From positions 2,728,001 to 2,792,000 of the forward strand of contig OY755187.1 in NCBI GenBank assembly GCA_963576735.1: a stretch of DNA of 64,000 nt. Direction: 5' to 3'. Origin of the DNA: Bedellia somnulentella (taxonomy: Eukaryota > Arthropoda > Insecta > Lepidoptera > Bedelliidae). This document shows, piece after piece, positions 52,953-63,872 of this stretch. The stretch's first letter is position 1, and the number at the start of each line of letters is the position of its first letter. The notes under the pieces were generated by a model that did no database searches, was not told the DNA's origin, and worked only from the letters and a program-made list of their open reading frames with translations. A program made the position numbers and the translations under genes.

Positions 52953-53228
52953 TGTATGTTCCCCACTCAACTTAGAAAAACTCCTTAGGGATTACTAATT
53001 AAGAAACTCTGGCTATTCTACATACATACAAACAAACGTATACTCACGCCATTAGTTTCCATTGGGGTAGGCAGAGACTATCGATCGCCACTTTGTAAGA
53101 TCCTAGTAAACCACTCTAGCTTCGTCAACATCCATTTTTTTTTTCATACATGCTCTTTTATTTCATACTTCATGTCTATACTCTGGCTATTCTAATTTGT
53201 AATTTACAGCCGTGAGCATATAAGTATG
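52953..53228 (+). mobile_element. Family A 3'-half fragment split by a family B insertion
   Basis: TTCCCCACTCAACTTAGAAA through ACTCTGGCTATTCTA (53020), then B, then ACTCTGGCTATTCTA again (53180) and the A ending CAGCCGTGAGCATATAAGTA. Confidence 0.8.
53006..53194 (-). mobile_element. Family B LINE 3' end inserted in family A, 15-bp TSD
   Basis: ACTCTGGCTATTCTA at 53006-53020 and 53180-53194. The insert at 53021-53179 has a CATACATACAAACAAACG tail, TATACTCACGCC and the reversed B coding end. Reciprocal to the A-in-B insertion at 20216-20490. Confidence 0.92.
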
Positions 53229-53390
53229 TAATTTGTAAGAAATACGACACAGGTGTTAGAAAGTGGTCCATCGAAATCATTGCTCCCAGAACAACGCATG
53301 CTGATCACTGAATTGAATCATTCTTCCATTAATTATGTCAATCTTATTTGTACTGATTGCAAAGAAGCTTTAATTTTTATTTTATTAATA

Positions 53391-53425
53391 AACTAGCTGT
53401 GCCCGCGACTTCGTTCGCGTGATTG
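53391..53425 (+). repeat. Widespread insect repeat motif
   Basis: CTAGCTGTGCCCGCGACTTC then GTTCGCGTG is a motif I recognise from many insect genomes, usually at the edge of an interspersed repeat. Its class is uncertain and nothing else of it is clear here. Confidence 0.45.
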
Positions 53426-53667
53426 TCGAGAACAAAAAAACGTCGTTTAGTTAAGAGTATATCACCTTTTTGAAATAAAATAAAGAACCAATGAAATCTA
53501 ATGCGCACACTTATTGTGATGTAGGAACTATTGAGTATTTTATAATGATATTTAATTAATTACAGTAGCCATTATCCAGTTGAAATAATAAAAGGTCGTA
53601 ACTGTGTGTATCTCATTTGAATTAGTGTTTATTTAGATACAGTTACAGGGTTAGCCGAAGATTAAGG

Positions 53668-53760
53668 ATCGCTACCTTGTACGATCCTAGCAGATCTGCA
53701 TAATGCATCAATATATTTATAAAGCCCTTTTGTTTTTAACACTTCGGAATTTTGCACATA
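53668..53760 (-). repeat. Degenerate family B fragment
   Basis: GATCGCTACCTTGTACGATC, CATCAATATATTTATAAAGC and AACACTTCGGAATTTTGCAC follow the reversed B coding end. Confidence 0.6.
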
Positions 53761-54203
53761 GATCATATATCAATCCCGCCCGATTTCGGCCACAGCAAGT
53801 TCTGGTATCCGGCTATTAAGAGTGTGTTCATGTGCTCTCATGTGACTGACATAGCCAATCTTTCCGACAAATGTTCTATGACGTATGTTGAAAAATCAGT
53901 ACCCCTCCAATATATAGGTAGTTATTATTGATGGCCGCAGGTGGTCGGGCCTTGAGCTCATCACTCTTTGCTTCGAGCTCATCACGTCTTTTCCTTCCGA
54001 AAAGAAATATTAACCGGTTGACAGGAAGGGGGTGAAAACTAAATTACTAAATTTCACTCAAGAAAGAATAAAACAAACGGGGTAAGCTAACTAAAACCGC
54101 TCAAAAAAGGTACTTTACTATTATTAGGGTTTACGGTTGTTGGTTGTACTATGATAATACATTGAATTAAATCGATTTATCAGTGGCATAATATGCACTG
54201 TAG

Positions 54204-54455
54204 TAGCTGTGTAGTGTCGGCTTAGAATAGCACTACCCCATTTCTTCCGGTGGATGTACGTAAGAGACGACTAACGGTATTGGGGGTTTTTAAGGGATTT
54301 TTGGGCGATGCGGTTGGAGACCCATTACCAACAACCTTTATTTTACCATCTTTTCCCCACTCAATTTTCCAAAAGTGGCTGAGGAATTTCTAATTCCTTA
54401 GCTCAGGCTACCCCTTCTAGGGATTTATAGTCGTGAGTATATGTATGTATGTATA
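54204..54455 (+). mobile_element. Family A, subtype A1, near full length
   Basis: TAGCTGTGTAGTGTCGGCTT through AGTCGTGAGTATATG(TATG)2. Very close to the A1 consensus. Confidence 0.88.
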
Positions 54456-54548
54456 ATATGCAAATATAACTAAATTAAGGTTAGTCACTAAGGTCACTAC
54501 ATCATTTTAGTGTTAAAAAAGTAGAACTTAAAAGATGTCTTATGTTTC

Positions 54549-54815
54549 TGGTGTTTAATACATACATACATACATATTCTCACGCCGTTAGTTTCCATTG
54601 GGGTAGGCAGAGACTATCGATCGCCACTTTGTACTTGACACTTTTTTTATCGCCAATGTGGAAGGTAATGTTAGTAGAGGACGACCTCGGAGGACAGATT
54701 TGGATCAAATAGAAAACGTGCTCAAAAAGGCAGGTGTCCGCAGTATGAAGAATAAAAGAGCATGTATGAAAAGATTGATGGATGTAAACGAAGCCAGAGA
54801 GGTTTGGTGTTTAAT
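54549..54815 (-). mobile_element. Twin-primed (5'-inverted) family B LINE insertion, 11-bp TSD
   Basis: TGGTGTTTAAT flanks the locus (54549-54559, 54805-54815). From the left: a reverse-strand B 3' end with (CATA)n tail to GATCGCCACTTTGTAC (54560-54633). Then about 20 bases of filler. Then forward-strand B from GCCAATGTGGAAGGTAATG to AACGAAGCCAGAGAGG (54653-54802), encoding ANVEGNVSRG to VNEAREV. The two halves are adjacent parts of B (only about 11 bases between them are missing) in opposite orientation, the signature of twin priming. Confidence 0.9.
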
Positions 54816-55083
54816 GTAGACCAAAATTCAGTTTTTTATTATAAACGTTCACGAAAACTGGTTGTGAAGTGACGTGCATTTGAAGAATGGCTAAGAATTT
54901 CAAAATTATGCTCACCAAATTGGATTTATTAATAGGCAGACTATTTACATAATATATTAATATTAATAAGCCTAATTTAAGAAACTAAGTAAAGATAATA
55001 TTTAAAAGCATTTCAGTTATTTTCATAGTCGGCGAATTCACTTGATATTGGCAGCTTGTATTAATTTCGCCTAGCTTGTTTCC

Positions 55084-55500
55084 TGTAGCTTCTATTACTT
55101 TAACCGACTTTAAAATAAGGGGTTAAAGGGGCTAAAAAAATGCAAATTTTATTTTTGCTTTATTTTATTTTGGTTCTTTATTTTACTTTTGCACAACGCC
55201 ATCTATCGGACTTTGGATTCCAACTATCAACATTAGTTCTATATTTAGACTTAAGATGTCGTTGCAAGTACTATACTGAATTGCGTAACGTAATATTTTT
55301 CTTCTTGAACTCACAAAATTAATCATATCTTTTGATAGAGTGAACCGATTTCGATGAAACAAAAACTAAGTTATACCTCAAGTTACGTTTAATTTTTGTA
55401 TATAAACATTTTCAGCATTAAATTCGTAGATTTTACGTTTTGCGCGCACAAACAAACATATAAACAGACAAACAGACAAACAGACAAAAAATTTAAAAAT
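55084..55500 (+). repeat. Unclassified lepidopteran repeat with (CAGACAAA)n end
   Basis: TTTAACCGACTTTAAAATAA, then CAACGCCATCTATCGGAC, then GAACCGATTTCGATGAAAC, TTTTGCGCGCACAAACAAAC and an ACAGACAA run ending about 55490. I recognise these blocks from interspersed repeats in Lepidoptera, but I cannot give the class or exact borders. Confidence 0.5.
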
Positions 55501-55801
55501 GATGGAAATGGGTTCTGTTACTTATCTGTTCACACGCTGGCTATTTTTTTTTTCAATTTCTTCAATGTACAAAAATTACTTTTCTACAGATTTATTATAT
55601 GTATAGATAGATATATGCATTAAGTTTGAAAACTTTTGATGAATTATTGCATTAGAGGATAATAATTGGTTTTTTATTAATATTGGCTTGACAGTTTAGA
55701 AAAGCGATACTGATTTAGTTAACATTAAATAAACTGACTTGACAAACTACTCTCAACTTTTACACTGGTTTCAACTATGAAAATTGTGTGTTAGAGTGAT
55801 A

Positions 55802-56033
55802 ATAAGTACATACATACGTACATATACTCACGGCTATAAATCCCTAGAAGGGGTAGCCAGATCGAAGGAAAAAGGAATGAGAAATTCCTCAGCCACTTTT
55901 GAAAGTTGAGTGGGGATAAAATGGTAAAAATATAGGTTGTTGGTGATAGGTCTCCAACCACATCGCCCCAAAATCCCTTAAAAGCCCCAATACCGTTAGT
56001 CGTACGTACCTCTTACGTACATCCACCGGAAGA
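55802..56033 (-). mobile_element. Family A (A1), 5'-truncated
   Basis: CATACATACGTACATATACT through GTACATCCACCGGAAG. The first 45 or so bases are missing, almost the same cut as in the copy at 28481. A small doubling occurs at CGTACGTACCTCTTACGTAC. Confidence 0.85.
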
Positions 56034-56477
56034 AATGGAGTATTTTTTAAAATTTAAGTATGGTCTGCATTGTCTTGTTTATCATAAAAAAAATATAAAA
56101 AAACGAGTCTCAATAAGTTTTATTATTATTATTATTAAACAAAAACACATCAGTACGAGTTTTTTGCAGTGTTTATATCCGTTATTTATTACATTAAATC
56201 GAAGCGATGTCATTTCCGCCATTTTTGCTGTCCTTACAATCAATTGTTACTTTGTGAGTGATACCCAGTTTAATTGTGATACCTGACTTCGCCCAGCCAA
56301 GTGGAAGCGCTCGGACAGATGTCACCGAGCACACTCTTTATTTTTTTACCATTTTAATTAAAAAATAGCCTGGTGTTACGGTTACAAGAGGAAACTATTT
56401 TTATGAGCGATAAAAGGCTGTTAAATCTTATTTTTAAGTTATGTTAAGTTAACAAATTGGGCTAAGCTAATTAGTCA

Positions 56478-56605
56478 AACTTACACGTACACACCGTATA
56501 TCCTGGAAGGGGTTGGTAGAGGAACTGATATTTTTTAACATCACTCGTCATTGTCACCTGGCGTTCAGAGTACCCACGTTTTGATTGGATAGTTTACTAA
56601 CATGC
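56478..56605 (-). repeat. Family C 3' half, tail lost
   Basis: TACACACCGTATATCCTGGA, GGGGTTGGTAGAGG, CATTGTCACCTGGCGTTC and AGAGTACCCACGTTTTG. Confidence 0.7.
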
Positions 56606-56726
56606 AGTTACTACTACTACTATTGCTATAAGATAGGAAAAAGTATTCCTTAAATCATATGTTAAAGTACTTTTAAAACAAAATATTTCATTGATTATAT
56701 TTAAGGATGTATTAATATTTATTTGC

Positions 56727-56882
56727 TGGCGCCGTGTGTTGGCGGCCTAGAAGATCAACACCCCTTTACTAAGAGTAAGAGCGACGAAGGGACTACCAGT
56801 GAATGGGCAGCAGCATGACACTAAGAATTATCAACTTCTTACTGCGATAGCCAACCCACATGCCAAGCGTGGCGATTATGGT
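56727..56882 (+). repeat. Unclassified repeat resembling family D's end
   Basis: GTGTTGGCGGCCTAGAAG, CAGTGAATGGGCAGCAGC and GCGATAGCCAACCCACATGC then CAAGCGTGGCGATTATGG. The last part parallels the CCAACCCGC...GGCCAGCGTGG block of family D. Immediately followed by the tail of an A copy. Confidence 0.4.
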
Positions 56883-57140
56883 ATACATACATACATACAT
56901 ACACTCACGACTATAAATCCCTAGAAGGGGTAGCCAGAGCTAAAGAATTAGAAATTCCTCAGCCACTTTTAAGTTGAGTGGGGAAAAGATTGTAATATAA
57001 ATGTTGTTGGTGATGGGTCTACAACCACATCGCCCAAAAATCATTTAAAAGCCCCAATACCGTTAGACGCCTTTTACGAACATCCACCGAGAGAAATGGG
57101 GTAGTGCTATTCTAAGCCGACACTACACAGCTATGCAACA
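56883..57140 (-). mobile_element. Family A, subtype A1, near full length
   Basis: CATACATACATACATACACT through GCCGACACTACACAGC. Has TTAGACGCCTTTTACG and CATCCACCGAGAGAAATG. Confidence 0.87.
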
Positions 57141-57229
57141 ATAAGTTATGGCATAATCCCCCCAAATTAATAACACTAGTACGAATCGGCCCCCAGTCCC
57201 CGGCGGCCCTATTATTCCTGGCTATAGGG

Positions 57230-57320
57230 TAGCACAGGACCAGTCGTTGTGGAGATCTTTGGGGGAGGCCTATGGCCAGCAGTGAAAGTCTATGGGCTGA
57301 TGATGCTGATTATGAATATT
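57230..57320 (+). repeat. RTE-type LINE 3' end fragment
   Basis: Encodes QDQSLWRSLGEAYGQQ then a stop, matching the RDRSLWRSLGEAYAV end of the RTE at 43950. GTCTATGGGCTGATGATGCT follows, a 3' end common in insect RTE-type elements. No tail beyond short GAT repeats. Confidence 0.6.
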
Positions 57321-57862
57321 ATTTACCAATTTTAATGACTATTCAACTTATACCTATACTCACGTCTAAAATAACGACCTTACTACCCACCTCAAAGAAA
57401 TCCACTTTAAAAAAAATCAAAAATCGCTCCTAAAACCGCAAAAGTCAATGTAACCATACCCCAAGACAGACAAACGTGTCCACAATAACTCATTGTGATA
57501 GCGTCATTGCGTCAGTATCGACGAATCGAACTGATTGGCACCGAAGTTTTTCAGTGACTGAACTTTCCATAAATATACAGTTTTTTGCAATTATCACTTT
57601 TAATGTTGAACAACAATATATGACATAATCTGGACAGGAATTTTGGAGTTGGGTGTGAAAAATAATTGTAGTTTTTTATAACTAAACTGCTTTTCACTTC
57701 TTCGTCTATTATTATTTATGTTTTTGTATGTTCTAACCGAAAAATGTAGAATGTAGAAGCAAAATAAATTTGGACCTCAAACGCTTAATTAAAAAAACTA
57801 TCTAAGAAATGCTACGAGTATTTCTTCAACTTTCCCAACTAATGAAATATCAGGCACAATTG

Positions 57863-58130
57863 GACAATTGGACATGCCGTGTAGTGCCAGCTTGGAAATT
57901 CGCTACCCCTTTCTACCCACGGGTGTCGTAAGAGGCGACTAAGGGTATTGGGGCTTTTTATTTGATTTTTGGGCGATGCGGTTGGAGACCCATCACAAAA
58001 ACCCTTTATTTTACCATCTTTTCCCCACCCAACTTCCAAAAGTGGCTGAGGAATTTTATAACTCCTTAGCTCTGGCTACCCCTTCGAGGGATTTATAGCC
58101 GTGAGTATATGTATGTATGTATGTAATTGG
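57863..58130 (+). mobile_element. Family A (A2), full length, 9-bp TSD
   Basis: AATTGGACA precedes the start (about 57863-57871) and follows the tail (about 58122-58132). The body runs TGCCGTGTAGTGCCAGCTTG to GCCGTGAGTATATG(TATG)3. Confidence 0.87.
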
Positions 58131-58159
58131 ACAAATATATTTCGCGGAATGCTTACATG

Positions 58160-58315
58160 AATGACTACTGCATGAATACAATCACATGAGTACACTGTCC
58201 AAGCCATGCGTGGGTTGGGTACTCTGAACACCAGGTGACATTGTCACGTAATGTTGAGAAGTACTAGTTACCTCTGTCAACCCTTTCGGGCATTGACGGT
58301 GTAAACGTAGAGTAA
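58160..58315 (+). mobile_element. Family C SINE, 5'-truncated
   Basis: ATCACATGAGTACACTGTCC through CCCTTTCGGGCATTGACGGT and GTAAACG. A duplication turns CGTGGG into CGTGGGTTGGG. Confidence 0.75.
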
Positions 58316-59412
58316 AAGTTAGTAAAATAAACTGAAATTTAAGAGTGCTCTGTGATCTGAAGGGTACTTACCTATGAGTTTAATCTAAATCTACTTCGGA
58401 TTCAGAAGGTATATTGTTGCGAGATGAACCCGTAAAAAACTCCTAATAAACTCACCAAATCACACCCAAAAGACATATAAGCTAACTTTCCTAACATCAA
58501 AATTGAAGTAGTGAACACAAAGATACAAGGTTCTAAGGAAAATTGCAAGTAAAATGGCCCGTACATCACCCGGGGCGCCCGCACTATAATCGCTGACATC
58601 CGACTAAGACCGAGTTACGCAAACCTCATGAGCTTGTCTCATGCCATTTCCTTCGGATTACGACACAAGTATCTTTTAACTGGATTTTTGCTTAACTAGT
58701 TTCGTATTTACCAATGCGAGAATTAAAATGTAAAGCCTATTTGTTAACTTGTGCCTTTTATGATGCAGGCTTGGGTGTGGGTTGCGAAATTGAATACTTA
58801 TGTGTTAGGTTAGTTTGATATGAATTCTATTCTCTAATAGAAAATGTATCTACTATTATAGTTTTGTTTCGTATTAAAAATGTTGGAAATGTTGTTAAAA
58901 ATTAATACAAAAATAACCTGTCATTACTTATACTTATTTGAATTGAAATATATCATAGTAGAAGGTAAAAGCGTTGCACTAATTACTTTATGCCTCAAAA
59001 GTTTATAATATAATAATTCATTTTTTTTCCATATGTCTTTAAAACTTTAAATATTAAAATAGTCCACTGTTTTCCTTCATACGAAAACTATAAACATTAC
59101 TAGACCATCAAATTTTGTCACTCTATAATAACTATAATTCGAATACACAATACGTGATATCGAATGGTATGTAGACAATGTGAGGACGCTCGTTCGACCG
59201 GCCGAAATAAATTACACTATACAGGTGAAACTTGAGATAAGCGGACAGTCGCCTACAATAGTGGTTTACTATATTGGTTTCTAGATTTTATAACTAATTT
59301 ATATTTCACTCGTTTTCTACTATTAGAAATTAAAAGAATTCTGTATTTATATATTTGGACTGCTGTGGTAATAGATTGCTCATTTTAATATGGTTCAAAA
59401 GGTTTTCTAATA

Positions 59413-59466
59413 TTGTACGAAGTGGCGATCGATAGTCTTTGTTTACCCCAATAGAAACAAAGAACG
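59413..59466 (+). repeat. Family B 3' scrap
   Basis: TTGTACGAAGTGGCGATCGA then TAGTCTTTGTTTACCCCAAT, without tail. Confidence 0.65.
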
Positions 59467-59689
59467 GGATGCCACAATGATATTATTGTAAGTTGAAATA
59501 TAAAATAGGTAATAAAAATCATTAAAGTACGAGGATAAAAAGTTATGTCTTAACTAAATACCACTAAATAATTATAATACGGACATATTATACACATATC
59601 AAGCTAGCTCCTAACTAAGTTAAACTTGTATTATGGGATACTAACTCAACGATATATTTAATATTACATTATACACATATAAATAACAT

Positions 59690-59770
59690 GCTCTCAGCGG
59701 GGGTCGAACCTGCAACCTCCGGACCAAGAAGCTACTCATCTATCTACTCGGCCACGGGTCTTCAGAACTT
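59690..59770 (-). mobile_element. Family F tRNA-like SINE head
   Basis: On the reverse strand: GTGGCCGAGTAGATAGATG (A-box region) and AGGTTCGACCCCCGCTGA (B box), then GAGCATGTTATTTATATG. Same order and spacing as at 38940. Confidence 0.6.
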
Positions 59771-59862
59771 TATCTAAAAAGATTATCGTAAAAGAGACCT
59801 ACATTTGTAATTCCATAAATAGTTTTTTCAAGTCAACTGTACCACGAATAGAAAGCCCATAG

Positions 59863-60116
59863 TAAAAGTGCTAATAGACGATCGAACATGTACGGCGCGC
59901 ACCACGAACTGTGCGGTGCGCTCTAGCCTACAGACGATCGAACATGTACGGCGCGCACCATCGCACAGTGCACCGCAAGCGCTTCGAACCAGCGCGCACC
60001 AATATTAATAATAATTATGTGCGGCGAACCACGCTACACACGTTCGTTTTTGGTACGGAACGTACCACGAACACTGGTTCGCGCCGTACATGTTCGATCG
60101 TCTATTAGCACTTTAA
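59863..60116. mobile_element. 248-bp MITE with 34-bp perfect inverted ends, TAA duplication
   Basis: The element at 59866-60113 is bounded by TAA (59863-59865, 60114-60116). The ends are AAGTGCTAATAGACGATCGA continuing to GGCGCG, identical for 34 bases. A third copy of the inner 29 bases lies at 59932-59960 as a direct repeat of 59876-59904. It is unusually GC-rich against its AT-rich surroundings. No coding capacity; the 65-codon frame inside is chance. Confidence 0.9.
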
Positions 60117-61486
60117 GAATCGACTGATTAATCGACTACTATTTGGTAGCTAACCGCATTGGATTTACGATTCACGAAATCGACAATTCGATTCGGGCAC
60201 TAAACTTCGATTTTTATTGTCCTCTAATGAATCTCGAATTATTTTTGTTTCTTTTTTTCGCCTTAAATTTATTGTAGAATCTACATAGATGGATTTCTCA
60301 CTATTTAATTGTTCAAAGTAAGATCGAAATTAGTTTTGATCTCAATAAAAATTAGATTAGTTCTTTTATTTTTCTGTCGAAATGTGAATTGATTGTTGTA
60401 GATTACCAATTAAATTGATGAGTCTGTTCACTTTTTCTGAGAATGTTATAAATTTTTGTTTAATTTATATCAATAACAGTTACTGGAATTGTTGAACTTA
60501 ACCTTAAAACTATTACAACAACTTCTTGTAATTATTTAAAACTATTTCTCTTCATGTATGTATGTAAATTGTATTTGTCTTTTTTTTTAAAGTTTACTAC
60601 AATTCATAGAATCGGACGGAAGAAATCCGAAAGCTAAGAGATTATTTTTGTTCAGTAAAAAAAAACTATAATTGTTAATATTTCACTTCCAATTGATTCG
60701 ATTACAATATATATATAATCCAGTGGGAGTTGCAAGAAGCCATTTAAGTGTAATTTGTATTGTGACGTTAAAAACTACTTTCATTTACCGTTTTTATACA
60801 TTTCTAAATTCTGTTTATCCCTCTTTGATATTGAAACAGCGAACAAAGATTAAATTTGCAAATACGTACTTTAAAGGACATATTCAAAGCGGTCCAGTTA
60901 AGGTCCTATTACACAACACTCATTGTTAGTCTGTGATCTCGACTGACAGTTTAACAAACGTATTTTGATCAAATCTCTGATATAATCTCTGACACAGGTG
61001 GTTTGGCTTCCATTTGGAACCTGCTTAGATACGACATTATAATGCGGAGGTTGTTTATCTTATTTTACTGTGTGAAAGGTGCTCAGTGATTTTGGACGGA
61101 ATATTTCTAGATTATTGTAGGTTTTGCGAGTGTAATAGAATAGGTCCACGATACTTTGAATGCGATCTTTAGGCTTAGTGTTATTCTTTCCAGTATTTCA
61201 TTATTTATCATTGCTTCCCCAGGCTAAATGTTTATATCATAGGTTAAATGAGTTACTTTATATATATTTCATATTCTTATTGAAGGGAAAATATATAAAT
61301 TATAACGGTCGAATATCACATATTAACAAAATTAAAAGTTTTGCTAAGTAATTCAATATATAAATATAATCAAATTGTTATATCAACGACCTTGATAACG
61401 CTCAATGGATAATATATCAATCGATGATGAAAAGGTACGGATTTGAGCTTTCTGTATTTTGTCTTTTTTATTATACAATACAACCA

Positions 61487-61755
61487 CTCCAAATTGCCGT
61501 GTAGTGTCGGCTTAGAATAACACTACCCCATTTCTACCGATGGGTGTACGTAAGAGGCGACTAACGGTATTGGGGCTTTTAAGGGATTTCTGGGCGATGC
61601 GGTTGGAGACCCATCACTAACAACCTCTACTTTACCATCAGTTCCCCAATGAACTTTCCAAAAGGGGCTGAGAAATTTCTAATTCCTTAGCTCTGGCTAC
61701 ACCTTCTAGGGATTTATAGCCGTGAGTATATGTATGTATGTATGTATGTCCAAAT
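61487..61755 (+). mobile_element. Family A, A3/A1 mosaic, full length, about 8-bp TSD
   Basis: TCCAAATT precedes the start GCCGTGTAGTGTCGGCTTAG and follows the tail of four TATG units. The body mixes A3 (AATAACACTACC) and A1 (GGGTGTACGTAAGAGG, GACTAACGG). Confidence 0.87.
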
Positions 61756-62158
61756 TATACAGACTTCAACCACATTACCCTATCAATCACTTTAAAAACC
61801 CCAAAGCCCTAAACTGCGAAAAGAATTGTTTTAGGGCGAATCTAAGCTTATACTATATTATTTTCAAAAGAACCAAATAACAATAAAACAATCGGTCAAT
61901 GATCCCACCTGATTAGCAATTTAAAATATTCAAAAAACAAAACTAACAAATATGGTGAAAGCCGTATCAAAAACGGCTTAGCATCTCAATCAGTCCACCT
62001 TATCATCAATCTTCATCAAGATATGGGGACGTTTAGTATTTTAATGACATACATCCAATTTATAACCGACCATTCTCTATGGAATGTTGACTACCAAATT
62101 TCTATGTCAGCCTTTTGTTGTGATGAAACGGTTGACATTCTATTGGGTTATATAATTA

Positions 62159-62344
62159 TACACACCATTTCACCATTGGGCACGTTAAGCCGTGGGTCCC
62201 GGCTACTACTACGGTAATAGTCGTTAGTCTGTCAACCCGCAATTGGCCAGCGTGGTGGACTATGGCCAAATCGCCCTATACAGGGTAGGTTCGAGCCCCT
62301 TGGTGGGGACACATATGGGCTGTGAGTAAGTACACACCATTTCA
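62159..62344 (+). mobile_element. Family D SINE, 5'-truncated, 14-bp TSD
   Basis: TACACACCATTTCA at 62159-62172 and 62331-62344. The insert starts CCATTGGGCACGTTAAGCCG and ends GCCCCTTGGTGGGGACACAT then GGGCTGTGAGTAAG. The tail start matches the (AAGT)n tail of the B subfamily. Confidence 0.9.
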
Positions 62345-62394
62345 TTACCAATTGATAATAAATGAAGAGAAGAGATTTTTTTTACATTTTTTTT

Positions 62395-62430
62395 CCCAAA
62401 GGTTGGCAGAGGTACAATTCAGTTCTTCTA
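62395..62430 (-). repeat. Family C scrap
   Basis: CCCAAAGGTTGGCAGAGGTA recalls the reversed 3' module of C. Very short. Confidence 0.35.
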
Positions 62431-62722
62431 AATACCGAACGAAGTATTATTCTGCTAGTATTAAGTTAGCCCACTTTTAGCCATTAGGAGTACAAGAGTA
62501 TAAAATAATTTGAATGTGTGATGTGTTGTACTTAGCAAATCAATTAATAATTACGATCATAGCTTTTTTCTTTTGCTTTAGTAATTAATAAATATTTTAA
62601 TATTTTTTATACTTAGAAATCAACCATCTGGGAATATGGTAACGCAGATAAGTGATAAAATACTTCAAATTTATGCGTATATTAAGATACCAGATCTCTT
62701 TTCAAGTACGTAATTATAGCCT

Positions 62723-62991
62723 ACACTTATATTACATACATACATATACTCACGGCTATAAATCCCTAGAAGGGGTAGCCAGAGCCAAGGAATTATAAAT
62801 TCCTCAGCCACTTTTGGAAGTAGAGTGGGGAAAAGGCGGTAAAATAGAGGTTTTTGGTGATGGGTCTCCAACCATATCGCCCAAAAATCCAATAAAAAGC
62901 CCCAATACCTTTAGTCGCCTCTTACGACACCTGTGGGCAGAAAGGGGTACCGACATTCTAGGCCGGCACTACACGGTAAACACTTATATTA
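62723..62991 (-). mobile_element. Family A (A2), full length, 12-bp TSD
   Basis: ACACTTATATTA at 62723-62734 and 62980-62991. The element runs (CATA)n TATACTCACGGC to CCGGCACTACACGG. Confidence 0.92.
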
Positions 62992-63472
62992 GTTCTCCTC
63001 TATTAGCTATACTCATTGATACATCAAATAAATCAGTGAACCTCCCAAGAACAATAAAATGACCACCAAAAGCGATGTGTAACCAAAGTTTACGCAACTC
63101 GACTTTTGTCAGTCGTGCGTCAGTCAACATGCGCGCGCAAACACTACATATACACTCGAACTGTCAGCTATTGTGTGTAGATTTGGAATTTCGAATCTAT
63201 TTCTATGTATGCATACTTTTTGCGGGTAACTTCTTGTTCAAATGGTGTGTGTAACTGTCAGCAAGGATTAAAGTAGAATATTTGTTTTCTATAGCATTTT
63301 TTTAGACATATTTTTTTATTCTTTCTATGATTTTAAATTTTCATGATTTTATATTTTCCATTGTGTCACTTATTTTCACATAGTTACTTAGACCGAATAA
63401 AAATTAAGCCACAGATGCCAGAAATACTAAAAAAGTATTTTTTTCTAGCACATGCTATAAAATACTAGAATC
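62992..63472. other. Repeat-free stretch with a CG-rich patch
   Basis: CGACTTTTGTCAGTCGTGCG then TCAGTCAACATGCGCGCGC at about 63100-63140 is more CG-rich than its surroundings and carries two TCAGT motifs. No exon or repeat seen. Confidence 0.12.
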
Positions 63473-63695
63473 TAAGGGCCAGTTTTTTGATCCGTAGTTA
63501 AAAATATAACCATTTGTTACATTGACTATAGTTAAATGACTAACCATTAGTCAAATCGTAAATCCATTTTGGTTCGATATTTGACATAAGTTACTCTAAC
63601 CACGGGTCAAAAAATGCATTTTGCTGATATTTAACTAATAGTTACGATATTTAACAAATTGTTGAGTTAACCACGGATCAAAAAACTGGCCCTAA
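63473..63695. mobile_element. 217-bp MITE with 26-bp inverted ends, TAA duplication
   Basis: The element at 63476-63692 is bounded by TAA (63473-63475, 63693-63695). The ends GGGCCAGTTTTTTGATCCGT pair, extending to GTTAA with one mismatch in 26. GG-starting ends and a TAA duplication are typical of PIF/Harbinger MITEs. Diverged CCGTGGTTAA/AACCACGGGTCAAAAAA repeats occur inside. No coding capacity. Confidence 0.9.
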
Positions 63696-63872
63696 GTATT
63701 TCCGAAATCTCGCAACTAGTACAATACAACTTGACATTTGTCAACACATACATTGTAAACTTCAACCAACAGTGATGTCATAAAAGCGCAGTGGTTCAAT
63801 TCCCAGAGCGATTCTCATTTACTCTTTAACGTACTAAAATCAAAAGCTATTGACAAAAATATGTTGTTGATA

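Noticed and set aside
52322..53228. CRISPR-like or satellite array formed by successive A units
   Set aside because: Units differ in subtype, length and truncation; spacing is irregular and one contains a separate insertion with its own duplication.
63785..63812. SINE fragment from GGTTCAATTCCC
   Set aside because: Isolated B-box-like match with nothing else of a SINE around it.
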